64,000 nucleotides of DNA from Nostoc sp. LEGE 06077. GTDB lineage: Bacteria; Cyanobacteriota; Cyanobacteriia; Cyanobacteriales; Nostocaceae. The translations under genes and the position numbers were made by a program. The notes under the pieces were generated by a model. That model was not told the origin of the DNA. It did not search any database and worked only from the letters and a program-made list of their open reading frames with translations. Location: assembly GCF_015207705.1 (NCBI RefSeq), contig NZ_JADEWI010000031.1:1-64000 (forward strand), given 5' to 3'. Below, in pieces: positions 43,527-53,020 of this stretch (position 1 is its first letter; every line of letters starts with the position of its first letter).

Positions 43527-44210
43527 TTAAAAAATTTGCTCCAGCTTCTGGAAATCTCGTTGCACTTCATTCCACAAAGCCTTGTTATTAGGATCGGTTT
43601 TTAGGGCTTTTTTTAGGTAAATTCTGGCTTTTAGGACTTGATTATCGTTAATTAGCGCCCTTCCCCAAATTTGATAGGCGATCGCTAACCATTGGCGGAC
43701 TTCCGCATCTGTAGGTAAACGGTCAGCTAAGGCTTCCGCCAGGGCGATCGCTTGGGGAAATCTTTTTTCTTTTAAAAATCTTTGTAATTGTTCATAAGTC
43801 TTCCACTTCAAACGTTGTTCAATTTCCGCAATATTCGCTGGCGGTGTTTGTGGTTTTTCCGTGGTGACTGTGGTTTTGGGCGCAGTCTCTTGACGCGTCG
43901 CCTTTGGTTCTTCGCGCCGAGAAACGAACGTTTCTGTGCTGATTTTAGTTTTGGGCGTTGCTTTTGGTTCTTCGCGCCTATGCGTGAAGGGCTGACTTGA
44001 GAGCTTTTCGACTGTTTCTTCTGGCGGTACTACCGTTAAGAGCAGCCTATAAGCTTCTGTCAAGGCAATAAACTTATCTTTAGCTTTTTTGTCATCCTGG
44101 TTAATATCGGGATGGTATTGCTGCGCCAGCCGTCTGTAAGACGTTTTGATTTCGGCAAAAGAGGCTCCCGACCTTAAACCCAATAAACGGTAGCAATCTC
44201 CTAGATCCAT
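43527..44210 (-). CDS. DnaJ-domain protein with C-terminal TPR-like region
   Basis: A 227-aa cytosolic co-chaperone-like protein. An N-terminal J domain (CYRLLGLRSGASFAEIKTSYRRLAQQYHPDIN, with the HPD triad) covers residues 5-60. A Thr/Pro/Lys-rich linker contains two copies of RREEPKAT. A helical region (about 130-227) follows with TPR-like helices (FPQAIALAEALADRLP, KARIYLKKALKTDPNNKALW). It should stimulate an Hsp70 ATPase; the client is unknown. It lies downstream of clpR-clpP3, separated by a repeat-rich gap. Confidence 0.9.
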   Translation of the reverse strand: MDLGDCYRLLGLRSGASFAEIKTSYRRLAQQYHPDINQDDKKAKDKFIALTEAYRLLLTVVPPEETVEKLSSQPFTHRREEPKATPKTKISTETFVSRREEPKATRQETAPKTTVTTEKPQTPPANIAEIEQRLKWKTYEQLQRFLKEKRFPQAIALAEALADRLPTDAEVRQWLAIAYQIWGRALINDNQVLKARIYLKKALKTDPNNKALWNEVQRDFQKLEQIF

Positions 44211-44399
44211 TTCGAGATATCAGCTATCTAATATACAGCTATCAGCCTTCTGCTTTGAGCATAAGGTTTTAATGATAAACAATAATTTTCTAATTTATAG
44301 TTCAAACTAGACAGTTTTGGGAAAGTATGAAGTATGAAGGCTGAAGTCTGAAAACTAAAACATAAAATTTCATACTTCACACTTCACACTTCACACTTG
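44211..44399. repeat. spacer with GAAGTATGA / CACACTT heptamer repeats
   Basis: GAAGTATGAAGTATGAAGGCTGAAGTCTGAA near 44325-44355 faces TTCATACTTCACACTTCACACTTCACACTT near 44370-44398. It is an AT-rich inverted structure of the same repeat family as 1111 and 1241. It directly abuts the clpP3 stop. Confidence 0.75.
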
Positions 44400-44993
44400 C
44401 TAGATTCGCTCTTCAATTACACGGTCAATCAATCCGTATTCTTTAGCTTCTTGGGCAGACATAAAGAAATCACGATCCATGTCTTTCTCAATCTTGGCCA
44501 AAGCTTGACCAGTATTTTGAGCGTAAATGTTATTGAGTTGATGGCGAATCCGCAGGATTTCTCTGGCTTCGATTTCGATGTCAGTAGCCTGTCCACGGGT
44601 TCCACCAGAAGGTTGGTGAATCATAATCCGAGAATGGGGCAGTGCCAACCGCTTGCCTTTAGTACCAGCAGTTAATAAGAAAGAACCCATTGAGGCAGCT
44701 AGACCGACGCAAATGGTGACAACATCAGATTTGATGTGCTGCATCGTATCATAAATTGCCAAGCCAGATGTGACCATCCCACCGGGGGAATTGATATACA
44801 AGTAGATATCTTTACCTGGGTCTTCCGAATCCAGATACAGCATGACAGCGATGATTTGGTTAGCAATTTCATCATCAACATCGCGCCCCAAGAAAATAAT
44901 CCTTTCCCGATAAAGGCGATCGTAAATGCTAATCCAGTCTGTATACTGCCCTCCGGGCATCCGGTAAGGAACTTTAGGAACGCCTATAGGCAT
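44400..44993 (-). CDS. clpP3: ATP-dependent Clp protease proteolytic subunit ClpP3
   Basis: A 197-aa serine peptidase subunit. The catalytic triad is intact: Ser101 in GLAASMGSF, His126 in RIMIHQP and Asp175 in [10 protein letters not shown]. In cyanobacteria ClpP3 forms a mixed ring with the inactive ClpR and works with ClpC. The order here (clpR upstream, clpP3 downstream, same strand) is the known clpR-clpP3 pairing. A 200-bp spacer with repeats separates the two genes, longer than usual for a tight operon. Confidence 0.93.
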   Translation of the reverse strand: MPIGVPKVPYRMPGGQYTDWISIYDRLYRERIIFLGRDVDDEIANQIIAVMLYLDSEDPGKDIYLYINSPGGMVTSGLAIYDTMQHIKSDVVTICVGLAASMGSFLLTAGTKGKRLALPHSRIMIHQPSGGTRGQATDIEIEAREILRIRHQLNNIYAQNTGQALAKIEKDMDRDFFMSAQEAKEYGLIDRVIEERI

Positions 44994-45021
44994 TTTCTTG
45001 ACTCCGTTTGTGATTTAGTAA

Positions 45022-45193
45022 TTATTTAAAGGAATAGGAAACAGGAAATTTAATTTTTTCTACCTCCTGCCTCCTACCCTCTGAATTCGGCAGTACCCCA
45101 GACGCTCGTTCCTCGCTACCGCTAGAGCTAACGACGGGAACCGCCAAGACGGGGGCTACCTCACTCACCTCCTGCCTTCTGCCTTTTGCCTTC
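45022..45193. repeat. repeat-rich spacer between clpR and clpP3
   Basis: Has CAGTACCCCAGACGCTCG, GCTACCGCTAGAGCTAACG and CTGCCTTCTGCCTTTTGCCTTC segments, all typical Nostoc dispersed repeats. No promoter is obvious. Confidence 0.6.
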
Positions 45194-45856
45194 TTAAAGG
45201 ACACTAGCAGGTAGCGGTGGATTGGCGAGTTCTTCTTTTTCAAACACGCGGTCGATTAAACCGTAGTCTTTAGCTTGGTAGGCATTCATGTAGAAGAGAC
45301 GATCCATGTCTTTAATGATTTTTTCTACCGGCTGTCCAGTGGTACGAGTCAAAATCTCCACCAACGATCCTTTGTTTGCCAAAACTTCCTTCGCCCGAAT
45401 TTGAATATCCGTAGCTTGACCTTGGGCGTAGCTCTTCGGCTGGTGCAGGATAATACTAGCGTTGGGTAAGCTGGCGCGGCAACCTTTGGTTCCAGCACTG
45501 AGTAGCATTGCTGCCATACCCATCGCCGAACCAATACAAATGGTGTGGATGGGTGGCTTAATGTATTTCATTGTGTCAAAGATGGCGAAGGCTTCAGTTT
45601 CAAAGCCAACGGGTTCGCCACTATAACCGGAAGTGCCGGTCGAGTTGATATAGATTTTAATAGGCTTTTCGGGATCGTCTGACTGCAAATACAATAGTTG
45701 AGCGACGATCAATTCCGTGACAGCAGGTACCAGTGGCATTCCCAGATAGACAATTCGCTCCTTTAACAGAAGAGAGGGTAAATCTGGCGGCGGTGTCCGG
45801 TAGAAGTTATCGCCGTAGTATGGGGCTTGAACAGCCTTGATGGGGGAAATGTCCAT
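45194..45856 (-). CDS. clpR: ClpR, inactive ClpP-like subunit
   Basis: A 220-aa ClpP-fold protein. In the nucleophile motif, where ClpP has GLAASMG, it reads GSAMGMA, so the catalytic Ser is Gly113. The His (His138, SIILHQP) and the Asp region (DMDRLFYM) remain. It also has a longer loop after the IYINSTG strand (TSGYSGEPVGFETEAF), typical of ClpR. It is expected to form the ClpP3/R ring and have a structural role. First gene of the clpR-clpP3 pair. Confidence 0.93.
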   Translation of the reverse strand: MDISPIKAVQAPYYGDNFYRTPPPDLPSLLLKERIVYLGMPLVPAVTELIVAQLLYLQSDDPEKPIKIYINSTGTSGYSGEPVGFETEAFAIFDTMKYIKPPIHTICIGSAMGMAAMLLSAGTKGCRASLPNASIILHQPKSYAQGQATDIQIRAKEVLANKGSLVEILTRTTGQPVEKIIKDMDRLFYMNAYQAKDYGLIDRVFEKEELANPPLPASVL

Positions 45857-46234
45857 AGCAACTGATCGCCTGAAATTATGCCGTTAACTGTAATACATCC
45901 TAGCGCGATGCCAGCTTGAGTCAGGTGCGGTTTCCTCGCTAATGGGCGAGATAGCTGGCATCTGCTCAAGCTAGGCTTCTAAGATATTGTGAATATCTTA
46001 ATCCATCTGAGTGGGATCAGTTTTCCGTAGCGCGGATCTGGCGATTTGGAGTTATTTATAAATATGGTGAGAATTCAGGAGTCAGAATTCAGGAGTCAGG
46101 AGTCACAATAGTGAGAACATTCAGTAACTCAACTGACTAATCATCTAGAATTTCTGCTAAATGCTGGCTTCTAGCTTTTGAGTGCTGGATTCTTACTAAA
46201 TTATGTATATATCCTGAATTAGGAATTTTGGGTT
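45857..46234. other. divergent intergenic region, 378 bp
   Basis: Between clpR (minus) and the first VWA gene (plus). Has AGAATTCAGGAGTCAG repeats near 46072-46105 and a TAGCTTTTGAGTGCTGGATTC stretch. No clear operator found. Confidence 0.4.
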
Positions 46235-47491
46235 ATGAAGGTCAATTTGCAGCCTACCCTGAATGATGTGAATGTTGACGCGAATCAAACTAGCAGTCAA
46301 CGTCAGTTATCTATTTCGGTTTCAGCGATCGCGGATACTCAAGACCGCAGTCTACCAATTAATTTATGTTTAATTCTTGACCATAGCGGTTCTATGAATG
46401 GTAGACCACTAGAAACTGTGAAAAAAGCCGCGAATTTGTTGGTTGACAGGCTTAAACCCAGCGATCGCCTGAGTGTGGTAGTTTTCGATCACCGGGCGAA
46501 TGTCTTGATTCCAAATCAATCTGTGGAAGATCCAGAAAAAATCAAAAAGCAAATTAACCGCTTATCTGCTGATGGTGGAACGGCCATTGATGAAGGTTTG
46601 CGTTTGGCCATTGAAGAATTAGCTAAGGGTAAAAAAGACAGAATTTCTCAAGCTTTTTTGTTAACTGATGGGGAAAATGAACACGGCGACAACAATCGCT
46701 GCTTTAAGTTCGCCCAGTTAGCGGCTGGCTATAACTTGACTTTGAATACTTTGGGCTTTGGCGACAATTGGAACCAAGATGTTTTAGAAAGAATTGCCGA
46801 TGCTGGTTTAGGTACTTTATCTTATATTCAAAAACCCGATCAAGCCATCAATGAGTTTGGTCGTTTGTTCAGCCGGATGCAAACTGTCGGCTTGACAAAT
46901 GCTTATCTTTTGTTTTCTTTGATGCCCAATGTCCGGTTAGCAGAACTCAAGCCTGTTGCCCAAGTTTACCCAGATACTATTGAACTTCCCCTGCAACAAG
47001 AAACCGATGGACGCTTTGCTATCCGGTTGGGCGATTTAATGAAAGACTCAGAACGAGTAATTTTAGCTAATATTTATCTGGGACAGTTGCCTGAAGGTAA
47101 ACAAGCGATCGCCAATGTCCAAATTCGCTACGATGATCCCGCCCAAAATCAAACTGGGTTATTTACTACTAATCTCCCCGTATACGGAAATGTTACCAGG
47201 GCTTATCAACCAAATATTAATCCCCAGGTGCAGCAATCTATTTTGGCTTTAGCTAAGTATCGTCAAACCCAACTTGCAGAAGCAAAATTGCAACAAGGCG
47301 ATCGCGCTGGTGCGGCAACTATGCTGCAAACTGCGGCTAAAACAGCTTTGCAAATGGGAGACACTGGTGCAGCCACAGTATTGCAAACTTCTGCCACACA
47401 ATTACAATCGGGAGGAGAATTAAGCGAAAGCGATCGCAAGAAAACTCGCATTGTCTCTAAAACTATACTGCAAGATATCCCCCCGCAATGA
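46235..47491 (+). CDS. VWA-domain protein
   Basis: A 418-aa protein with no signal peptide. A von Willebrand factor A domain with an intact MIDAS: DHSGSMNG (Asp49, Ser51, Ser53), GGTAIDEGL, and LLTDGENEHGDN. Two beta-rich segments follow (LFSLMPNVRLAELKPVAQVYPDTIELPL; RVILANIYLGQLPEGKQ), then a helical C-terminus with a tetratricopeptide-like run (QQSILALAKYRQTQLAEAKL, RAGAATMLQTAAKTALQMGD). Likely a cytoplasmic metal-dependent protein-binding module. Its stop overlaps the next gene start by 4 bases. Confidence 0.9.
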   Translation: MKVNLQPTLNDVNVDANQTSSQRQLSISVSAIADTQDRSLPINLCLILDHSGSMNGRPLETVKKAANLLVDRLKPSDRLSVVVFDHRANVLIPNQSVEDPEKIKKQINRLSADGGTAIDEGLRLAIEELAKGKKDRISQAFLLTDGENEHGDNNRCFKFAQLAAGYNLTLNTLGFGDNWNQDVLERIADAGLGTLSYIQKPDQAINEFGRLFSRMQTVGLTNAYLLFSLMPNVRLAELKPVAQVYPDTIELPLQQETDGRFAIRLGDLMKDSERVILANIYLGQLPEGKQAIANVQIRYDDPAQNQTGLFTTNLPVYGNVTRAYQPNINPQVQQSILALAKYRQTQLAEAKLQQGDRAGAATMLQTAAKTALQMGDTGAATVLQTSATQLQSGGELSESDRKKTRIVSKTILQDIPPQ

Positions 47492-48768
47492 AAGTTCAAT
47501 TGCTCTGGTCGCTAAGTGATCGTAACGTTGATGTGGCGCAAGTCAGCAGTCAACGTCAATTGGCAATTTCGGTTTCTGCGCTTGCTGATCAGGTTGAGGG
47601 GCGTTTGCCGTTGAATTTATGCTTAATTCTGGATAAAAGCGGTTCAATGCACGGCAAGCCAATGCAAACTGTCATTCAAGCAGTAGAGCAATTATTAGAT
47701 AGGTTACAGCCTGGCGATCGCATTTCAATTGTGGCTTTTTCTGGTGCTGCGGAGGTGATTGTTCCCAATCAGGTAATTCAAGATCCCATTACCATAAAAT
47801 CGCTGTTGAAAAACAAGCTCAACGCCAGTGGCGGTACTGCTATTGCTGCCGGATTAGAATTGGGAATCACGGAACTGATGCAAGGTGCCAAAGGCGCTGT
47901 TTCTCAAGCCTTTCTCCTCACCGATGGACATGGCGAAAGTAGTTTAAGGCTGTGGAAATGGGAAATCGGCAACGATGACAATAAACGCTGTTTAGAATTG
48001 GCGCAAAAGGCAGCTAAAATCAATCTGACTATCAACACTCTGGGATTTGGTAATAACTGGAACTCAGATTTACTCGAAAAAATTGCCGATGCTGGTGGTG
48101 GGAGTTTAGCTTATATTGAGCAACCAGAACAAGTTGTTGAACAATTTAGCCGTTTGTTTGGACGGATATCATCAATAGGGCTAACAAATGCTTATTTGTT
48201 GTTGTCATTTGTACCTAATATCCGACTTGCAGAACTCAAACCCATCGCCCAAGTTTCCCCAGACACAATTGAATTACCAGTACAAATAGAAACTGATGGT
48301 GGTTTTACTGTACGTTTGGGCGATTTAATGCAGGATGTTGAGCGGGTAGTGTTGGTAAATCTTTATTTAGGACAATTACCCGCAGGAGAACAGGTAATTG
48401 GACAGATGCAAATTCGTTACGATAACCCAGCGCTGAAACAAGAGTGCTTACTCAGCCCGGCTGTAACGATATCTGCAAATCTGGTGAAAACCTATCAACC
48501 CGCCCTCAATCTCCAGGTACAGCAATCTATTTTGACATTAGCGAAGTATCGCCAAACTCAGTTAGCTGAATTTAAATTAAACCAAGGCGATCGCCTTGGT
48601 GCCGCAACCATGTTACAAACTGCGGCGAAAACTGCTTTACAAATCGGCGATACTAACGCAGCCGCGATTCTGCAAACATCTGCTACCCGACTGCAAGCTG
48701 GTGAAGAACTCTCTCCTGCCGAACTAAAAAAGACTCGAATTGTCTCCAAAACGACTTTACAAAATTAA
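47488..48768 (+). CDS. VWA-domain protein, paralogue of the preceding gene
   Basis: A 426-aa protein aligned end to end with its upstream neighbour: the same MIDAS (DKSGSMHG, Asp49), NLCLILD, GGTAIAAGLEL, NTLGFGNNWNSDLLEKIADAG, RLAELKPIAQVSPDTIELPV, and the C-terminal GAATMLQTAAKTALQIGD and KKTRIVSKTTLQN. It has an extra loop (SSLRLWKWEIGNDDNKRC) after the metal site. It arose by tandem duplication; the ATGA overlap indicates translational coupling and suggests the two proteins may form a heteromer. Confidence 0.9.
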   Translation: MKVQLLWSLSDRNVDVAQVSSQRQLAISVSALADQVEGRLPLNLCLILDKSGSMHGKPMQTVIQAVEQLLDRLQPGDRISIVAFSGAAEVIVPNQVIQDPITIKSLLKNKLNASGGTAIAAGLELGITELMQGAKGAVSQAFLLTDGHGESSLRLWKWEIGNDDNKRCLELAQKAAKINLTINTLGFGNNWNSDLLEKIADAGGGSLAYIEQPEQVVEQFSRLFGRISSIGLTNAYLLLSFVPNIRLAELKPIAQVSPDTIELPVQIETDGGFTVRLGDLMQDVERVVLVNLYLGQLPAGEQVIGQMQIRYDNPALKQECLLSPAVTISANLVKTYQPALNLQVQQSILTLAKYRQTQLAEFKLNQGDRLGAATMLQTAAKTALQIGDTNAAAILQTSATRLQAGEELSPAELKKTRIVSKTTLQN

Positions 48769-49121
48769 CTATTGGTGCATTTGGTAAGGGATTTGTGCAG
48801 CTATACTTGATTATGAAAATTTAGCTGAGATATTTCAGCTAAATTTAATATTTCTGTAAACAAATGTTGTTACTCTTAGTGTCATAGGGGATAAAAAGCT
48901 GAAGAGATAGGCTTTTTAGATTGTTACATCAAGTTAACTCAGCAAAGTTTATCTCTAGTCGAATAATCTTTGCTCAGATAATAATTTACAAAAATTTACT
49001 GAGAGAATACTTATAATATGAAGACTAAACATAATCTTAGATTATTCCTATCTTAACCAAAATCTTAAATAATACTAAAGAAAGCACAGTTTATCATTTT
49101 CGTAGGGTATATGAGGATTCC
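48769..49121. other. AT-rich intergenic region, 353 bp
   Basis: No ORF, hairpin or repeat of note; presumably the promoter of the next gene. Confidence 0.4.
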
Positions 49122-50021
49122 ATGCTAATTAACATACTTCAACGCTACTTACTAGGACTTGTATTTGCCACTACCTTGAGTGCAAACTTACAATCGGTAG
49201 ACGCATCGACGACTGAGCCTGTTGATCAGTTACAAGGTAATGCAACTTCCCTAAGTACCAATCAGATAAGTACACCTACTTTTGTACTAGATTCGACCTT
49301 CGCACCTTTAGCAATTACTGGTTTGCAGATACTTCATAGCAATCAATATGAACCAAATACCCGCTTAATTCCCTTCAATCATGATCTTCAGCCAAAAGCC
49401 ATTATGCCTAATTATGATGGGGGATTGTTTAAAGACATAGATACCATGTCTCAAGCAATGGAAGCGGCTGTAATGGGTCTGACGGTAAGTAAATATGACA
49501 AAATTCCAATGGCTGCTAATAAAATTTTTGTGAGTAGCCAGCATGAAAGCGTCATGATGATTGTCAGTATTACATCTAAGGAAGGTACTCCTATATCTAG
49601 AGACAGCCAACCCAACAACATCATAGGTTTACCAGAACGAAATCGAAGTTATGTACCTAACTCTCAGTATCTCAGACGCGGTACTCTTGTCAGTACTAAC
49701 TACAATGCAGTTAGTATGCTGCGGACGATGGAAGATTTACAGAACATCGGCTCCCTGGGGATGAACGAATTTAATCCTCAACCGATCTCCGATGCTTTAA
49801 CCAGAGAACTGAAGATGACAACTCACTTAGCTTTTGTGTCAGATAATATGTGTGTTAATTCTGAAGATTTAAAACTCCCAAAAACTTGCCAAAACAAAAA
49901 TGCAGAGAAGATAGTAACTGCAATGCCGATGATGCATGATAAAGATTGGTCAGCACAGTTGAATAAAGATTTCTCTTTTTGGGACAAGATGAATATTTCT
50001 ACCGACGTAGCCAGTAAATAA
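49122..50021 (+). CDS. hypothetical secreted protein
   Basis: A 299-aa protein with a signal peptide (LLGLVFATTLSANLQSVDAS). No domain recognised. Polar and Met/Asn-rich, with a TMSQAMEAAVMGLTVSKYD helix, an IFVSSQHESVMMIVSIT strand, and two Cys near the C-terminus (DNMCVNSEDLKLPKTCQN) that could form a disulfide. No informative neighbours. Confidence 0.72.
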   Translation: MLINILQRYLLGLVFATTLSANLQSVDASTTEPVDQLQGNATSLSTNQISTPTFVLDSTFAPLAITGLQILHSNQYEPNTRLIPFNHDLQPKAIMPNYDGGLFKDIDTMSQAMEAAVMGLTVSKYDKIPMAANKIFVSSQHESVMMIVSITSKEGTPISRDSQPNNIIGLPERNRSYVPNSQYLRRGTLVSTNYNAVSMLRTMEDLQNIGSLGMNEFNPQPISDALTRELKMTTHLAFVSDNMCVNSEDLKLPKTCQNKNAEKIVTAMPMMHDKDWSAQLNKDFSFWDKMNISTDVASK

Positions 50022-50149
50022 ACTGTTGTAGAACATTAGTGGGAAGCCAATCAAGAGTGTGAGTAAGACAATATAAAGCATTTTAAATTCAAATGAAATG
50101 CTTTGCTGGAAACAATATCCTATATATTAGGAATCCACTTTGATTACTG

Positions 50150-50350
50150 AAATGATTTGCGTAGGAAGGGAACAAGGAACAGGGAACAGGTAAGAAGGAA
50201 TAAAAGTGTACTGAGTTTTTTTCTAAATCAAATATGATTCCTATAGCGGTTCCCAATTATCAAAGGTATACTATAACTAGTTTCTAGTCTCTGACCTCAA
50301 CAAAATATACCTCAGCAGATTAGAAAACACTATAGCAGTCCTCAATCATT
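50150..50350. repeat. MITE-like interspersed repeat cluster
   Basis: GGAACAAGGAACAGGGAACAGG is followed by GTGTACTGAGTTTTTTTCT (50206-50224, identical at 9026-9044), CCTATAGCGGTTCCC and CACTATAGCAGTCCTCAATC. These are common non-coding dispersed elements of this genus. Confidence 0.6.
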
Positions 50351-50363
50351 TCGTGAGCAAAAA

Positions 50364-50681
50364 CTAAGGACAATCGTCAGTAGCACGAGCTTGAAAAGAA
50401 TACTCCCCAGCAACAATATCCCACCGCACCCATACAAAAGGAAAGTTAGATTCTCTCCGTTTGCCTTTAGATAGCGCAACCACGGGATAATCTTGAACCA
50501 TCAACACCATTTGTGCCATTTTCGCAATGCGATCGCGCCGAAATTCTTCGATAATTTGAATAAAGCTGGAATTTTTTGTTAGTCTGCACAAATAGACTTG
50601 ATTTTTGCTGGGCTGAATTCCCCAGTTTCTTGTGCTGACTTCTGGATTCTTCTTCAAGGTAGTTACTAAGAATGCAAACAT
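50364..50681 (-). CDS. hypothetical protein, about 105 aa
   Basis: The frame opens to a GTG at 50735 overlapping ureD, but the ATG at 50681 (MFAFLVTTLKKNPEVS) avoids the overlap. The sequence is well-mixed and protein-like (QVYLCRLTKNSSFIQIIEEFRRDRIAKMAQMVLMV, NFPFVWVRWDIVAGEYSFQAR). Family unknown. Divergent from ureD. No clear ribosome binding site, so moderate confidence only. Confidence 0.5.
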   Translation of the reverse strand: MFAFLVTTLKKNPEVSTRNWGIQPSKNQVYLCRLTKNSSFIQIIEEFRRDRIAKMAQMVLMVQDYPVVALSKGKRRESNFPFVWVRWDIVAGEYSFQARATDDCP

Positions 50682-50719
50682 AAGTAAGTCGGCGTGAATA
50701 TTTGCTTTTTTGATTAAAA

Positions 50720-51616
50720 ATGATTGAGAACCCACAAACAGCAGCTTGGCATGGCAAACTTAACTTAATCTACGCCCATCGCCAAAATTCTACCCAGCTG
50801 ATTTACAATCATCATCAAGCGCCGCTAAAAGTGCAACGAGCATTTTACCCAGAAGGCGAAAAAGTTTGTCATAGCGTTATGTTACATACAGCCGGCGGAG
50901 TTGTGGGAGGCGATCGCTTATCATCTCATTTTCACCTCCAACCCAACACCCAAGCTTTAATTACCACAGCCGCAGCCAGCAAAATCTACCGCAGTAATGG
51001 CTTGCAAGCGAGACAAACTATCGATATCCAAATTGATGCGGGTGCTTGTTTAGAATTCTTACCCCAAGAAACAATTTTATTTAACGGCGCAGATTATCGC
51101 CAAGATTTACGGGTAGAATTAGCCACTGGAGCCAGTTTTTTAGGCTGGGAAATTACGCGCCTTGGTCGCAGTGCTAGAGGAGAGAAATTTTTAGAAGGAG
51201 AATGGCGATCGCATACGGAAATTTGGCAGCAAGGTGTTCCATTATGGATAGATCGTCAATTTTTACCAGGGAACACAGAAATATTTCACAGTCCACATGG
51301 TTTGTTTGGACAGCCAATTGTCGGTAGCTTGCTTTGGCTGGGTTATCCAGTCTCCACAGAAATCATTGAACAAGTCCGTTCTCTCTTTACTCAGCACTCA
51401 GCACTGAGCACTGAGCACTCAACACTCTATACTCAACACTCTATACTCAACACTCAGCACTTAGTAGGAGTGACACAACTAGAACATGGACTTTTGTGTA
51501 GATATCGCGGCGCTTCCACATCAGAAGTGAGAAACTGGTTTACGGCTGTTTGGCAGATATTACGGACATCTTTTTTGAATCGTAATATCTGTATACCAAG
51601 AGTTTGGCAGATTTAA
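50720..51616 (+). CDS. ureD: urease accessory protein UreD with repeat insertion
   Basis: A 298-aa urease maturation protein that works with UreF and UreG in nickel delivery to apo-urease. Family segments are [93 protein letters not shown] and [12 protein letters not shown]. Between residues about 224 and 250 the reading frame passes through 11 heptamer repeat units ([20 protein letters not shown] and so on), absent from normal UreD, and then returns to conserved sequence. The frame is kept open. The gene should remain functional if the insert is a surface loop. Confidence 0.93.
   Translation: MIENPQTAAWHGKLNLIYAHRQNSTQLIYNHHQAPLKVQRAFYPEGEKVCHSVMLHTAGGVVGGDRLSSHFHLQPNTQALITTAAASKIYRSNGLQARQTIDIQIDAGACLEFLPQETILFNGADYRQDLRVELATGASFLGWEITRLGRSARGEKFLEGEWRSHTEIWQQGVPLWIDRQFLPGNTEIFHSPHGLFGQPIVGSLLWLGYPVSTEIIEQVRSLFTQHSALSTEHSTLYTQHSILNTQHLVGVTQLEHGLLCRYRGASTSEVRNWFTAVWQILRTSFLNRNICIPRVWQI
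51390..51466. repeat. heptamer repeat inside ureD
   Basis: Eleven consecutive heptamers of the type CTCAGCA, CTGAGCA, CTCAACA, CTCTATA and CTTAGTA. Same family as the (CTGAGTG)n at 6437, reverse orientation. It encodes a 7-residue-period peptide (TQHSALS-type). Confidence 0.92.
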
Positions 51617-51638
51617 ACAAACCACAAAGGACGCAAAG

Positions 51639-51941
51639 ATGCAACTTACGCCGCAGGAAAAAGATAAATTATTAATTTTTACTGCTGCTTTATTAGCGGA
51701 GAGAAGAAAAGAAAGAGGTTTGAAATTAAATTATCCCGAAGCCGTTGCTTATATCTCTGCTGCGATTTTAGAAGGTGCAAGAGATGGACATACTGTTGCA
51801 GAATTGATGAGTTATGGCACAACTTTATTAACACGCGATGATGTGATGGAAGGTGTACCAGAAATGGTGCATGAAGTCCAAGTAGAAGCAACCTTTCCTG
51901 ATGGGACTAAGTTAGTAACAGTACATAATCCAATTCGTTAA
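51639..51941 (+). CDS. ureA: urease subunit gamma
   Basis: The canonical 100-aa gamma subunit of urease (urea to ammonia and carbamate): [64 protein letters not shown], and the C-terminal VTVHNPIR. 22 bp after ureD. Its ribosome binding region AAGGACGCAAAG is part of an interspersed repeat. Confidence 0.98.
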   Translation: MQLTPQEKDKLLIFTAALLAERRKERGLKLNYPEAVAYISAAILEGARDGHTVAELMSYGTTLLTRDDVMEGVPEMVHEVQVEATFPDGTKLVTVHNPIR

Positions 51942-52060
51942 CTTTACATGGTTTTGTGCTATTTGGAATATGGATATTTATGTAGCCAATGGCGAATAAC
52001 ACCTAAAAAACTAGTATCCAACTAAATTTTGACTGCGGCTTATACTCAATAATAAAGCTA

Positions 52061-52675
52061 ATGAATACAGGAAACGCTGGCTTTAACACAACAATTATAA
52101 CTACTGCCATAACTACTGCTTTTGCCATTGTAGCCGGGATAATTAATCATATTATGTCTGGCAAGAGGGATAGACATAATCAACAAACTGCTGCATCTTT
52201 AAAATATACAGAACAGCAATTAGAACAATTATATGGCCCACTTGCTTTTCTAGTTTGGGAAGGTAGACATACCTATACTGATTTAGTAAACAAGTTTATA
52301 GAAATACGTGAGGAAAAACAAATATCAGAAAAAAATATAAATAATTATGCAATATTTAATTTAAAAAATGAAGCTGAGATACAACTTTGGATTTTTTGGA
52401 TAGAAAAAGATGCTTTTCCTCGTCATGAAAAAATCAAAGAACTTTTAATGACAAAAACACATTTAATCGAAGGTACAAGAATGCCAGATAGCTATTTAAA
52501 CTTTTTAAACTATCATAATTCCTGGAAAATAGAACACCTACAATGGAAAGAACAGCAAATTGAATATTCATATAAATCAAAAGTTGAGTTTCCTCCAAAT
52601 TTTGAGGAGGACGTAATTAATACTTTTGAAAAACTTAAACTGAGACAAGCAAAATTTATTAAACTAATTAGATGA
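52061..52675 (+). CDS. hypothetical membrane-anchored protein inside the urease cluster
   Basis: A 204-aa protein with one N-terminal membrane segment ([23 protein letters not shown]) and a soluble helical domain rich in Lys, Glu, Tyr and Trp ([46 protein letters not shown]). Sequence and codon use are more AT-rich than the flanking urease genes, suggesting a later insertion. No urease accessory protein looks like this. It ends just before ureB. Confidence 0.7.
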   Translation: MNTGNAGFNTTIITTAITTAFAIVAGIINHIMSGKRDRHNQQTAASLKYTEQQLEQLYGPLAFLVWEGRHTYTDLVNKFIEIREEKQISEKNINNYAIFNLKNEAEIQLWIFWIEKDAFPRHEKIKELLMTKTHLIEGTRMPDSYLNFLNYHNSWKIEHLQWKEQQIEYSYKSKVEFPPNFEEDVINTFEKLKLRQAKFIKLIR

Positions 52676-52677
52676 TT

Positions 52678-52992
52678 ATGAGCCCCGGAGAAATTATTCC
52701 AGCTACAGGTGAAATAGAACTAAATGCAGGTCGTCCAACAGTAAAATTGCAGGTAGCAAATACAGGCGATCGCCCTATACAAGTTGGTTCGCATTTCCAC
52801 TTTTATGAAGTCAACAATGCCCTAAATTTTGAGAGAGAACAAACGCGAGGAATGCGTCTTGATATTCCCGCCGGGACAGCAGTCCGCTTTGAACCAGGGG
52901 ATGAAAAGGAAGTTACATTAGTTCCTTTGGTTGGTAGTCGTCAAGTCTATGGGTTTAATGGCAAAGTCAACGGAAAGCTGCCACAAGTCTAA
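52678..52992 (+). CDS. ureB: urease subunit beta
   Basis: A 104-aa beta subunit: [73 protein letters not shown]. The frame also has an ATG two codons earlier (52672) overlapping the previous stop; the second ATG fits the family start better. Confidence 0.97.
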   Translation: MSPGEIIPATGEIELNAGRPTVKLQVANTGDRPIQVGSHFHFYEVNNALNFEREQTRGMRLDIPAGTAVRFEPGDEKEVTLVPLVGSRQVYGFNGKVNGKLPQV

Positions 52993-53020
52993 AATAGATG
53001 AAACACCTTAAGGATTTGCT

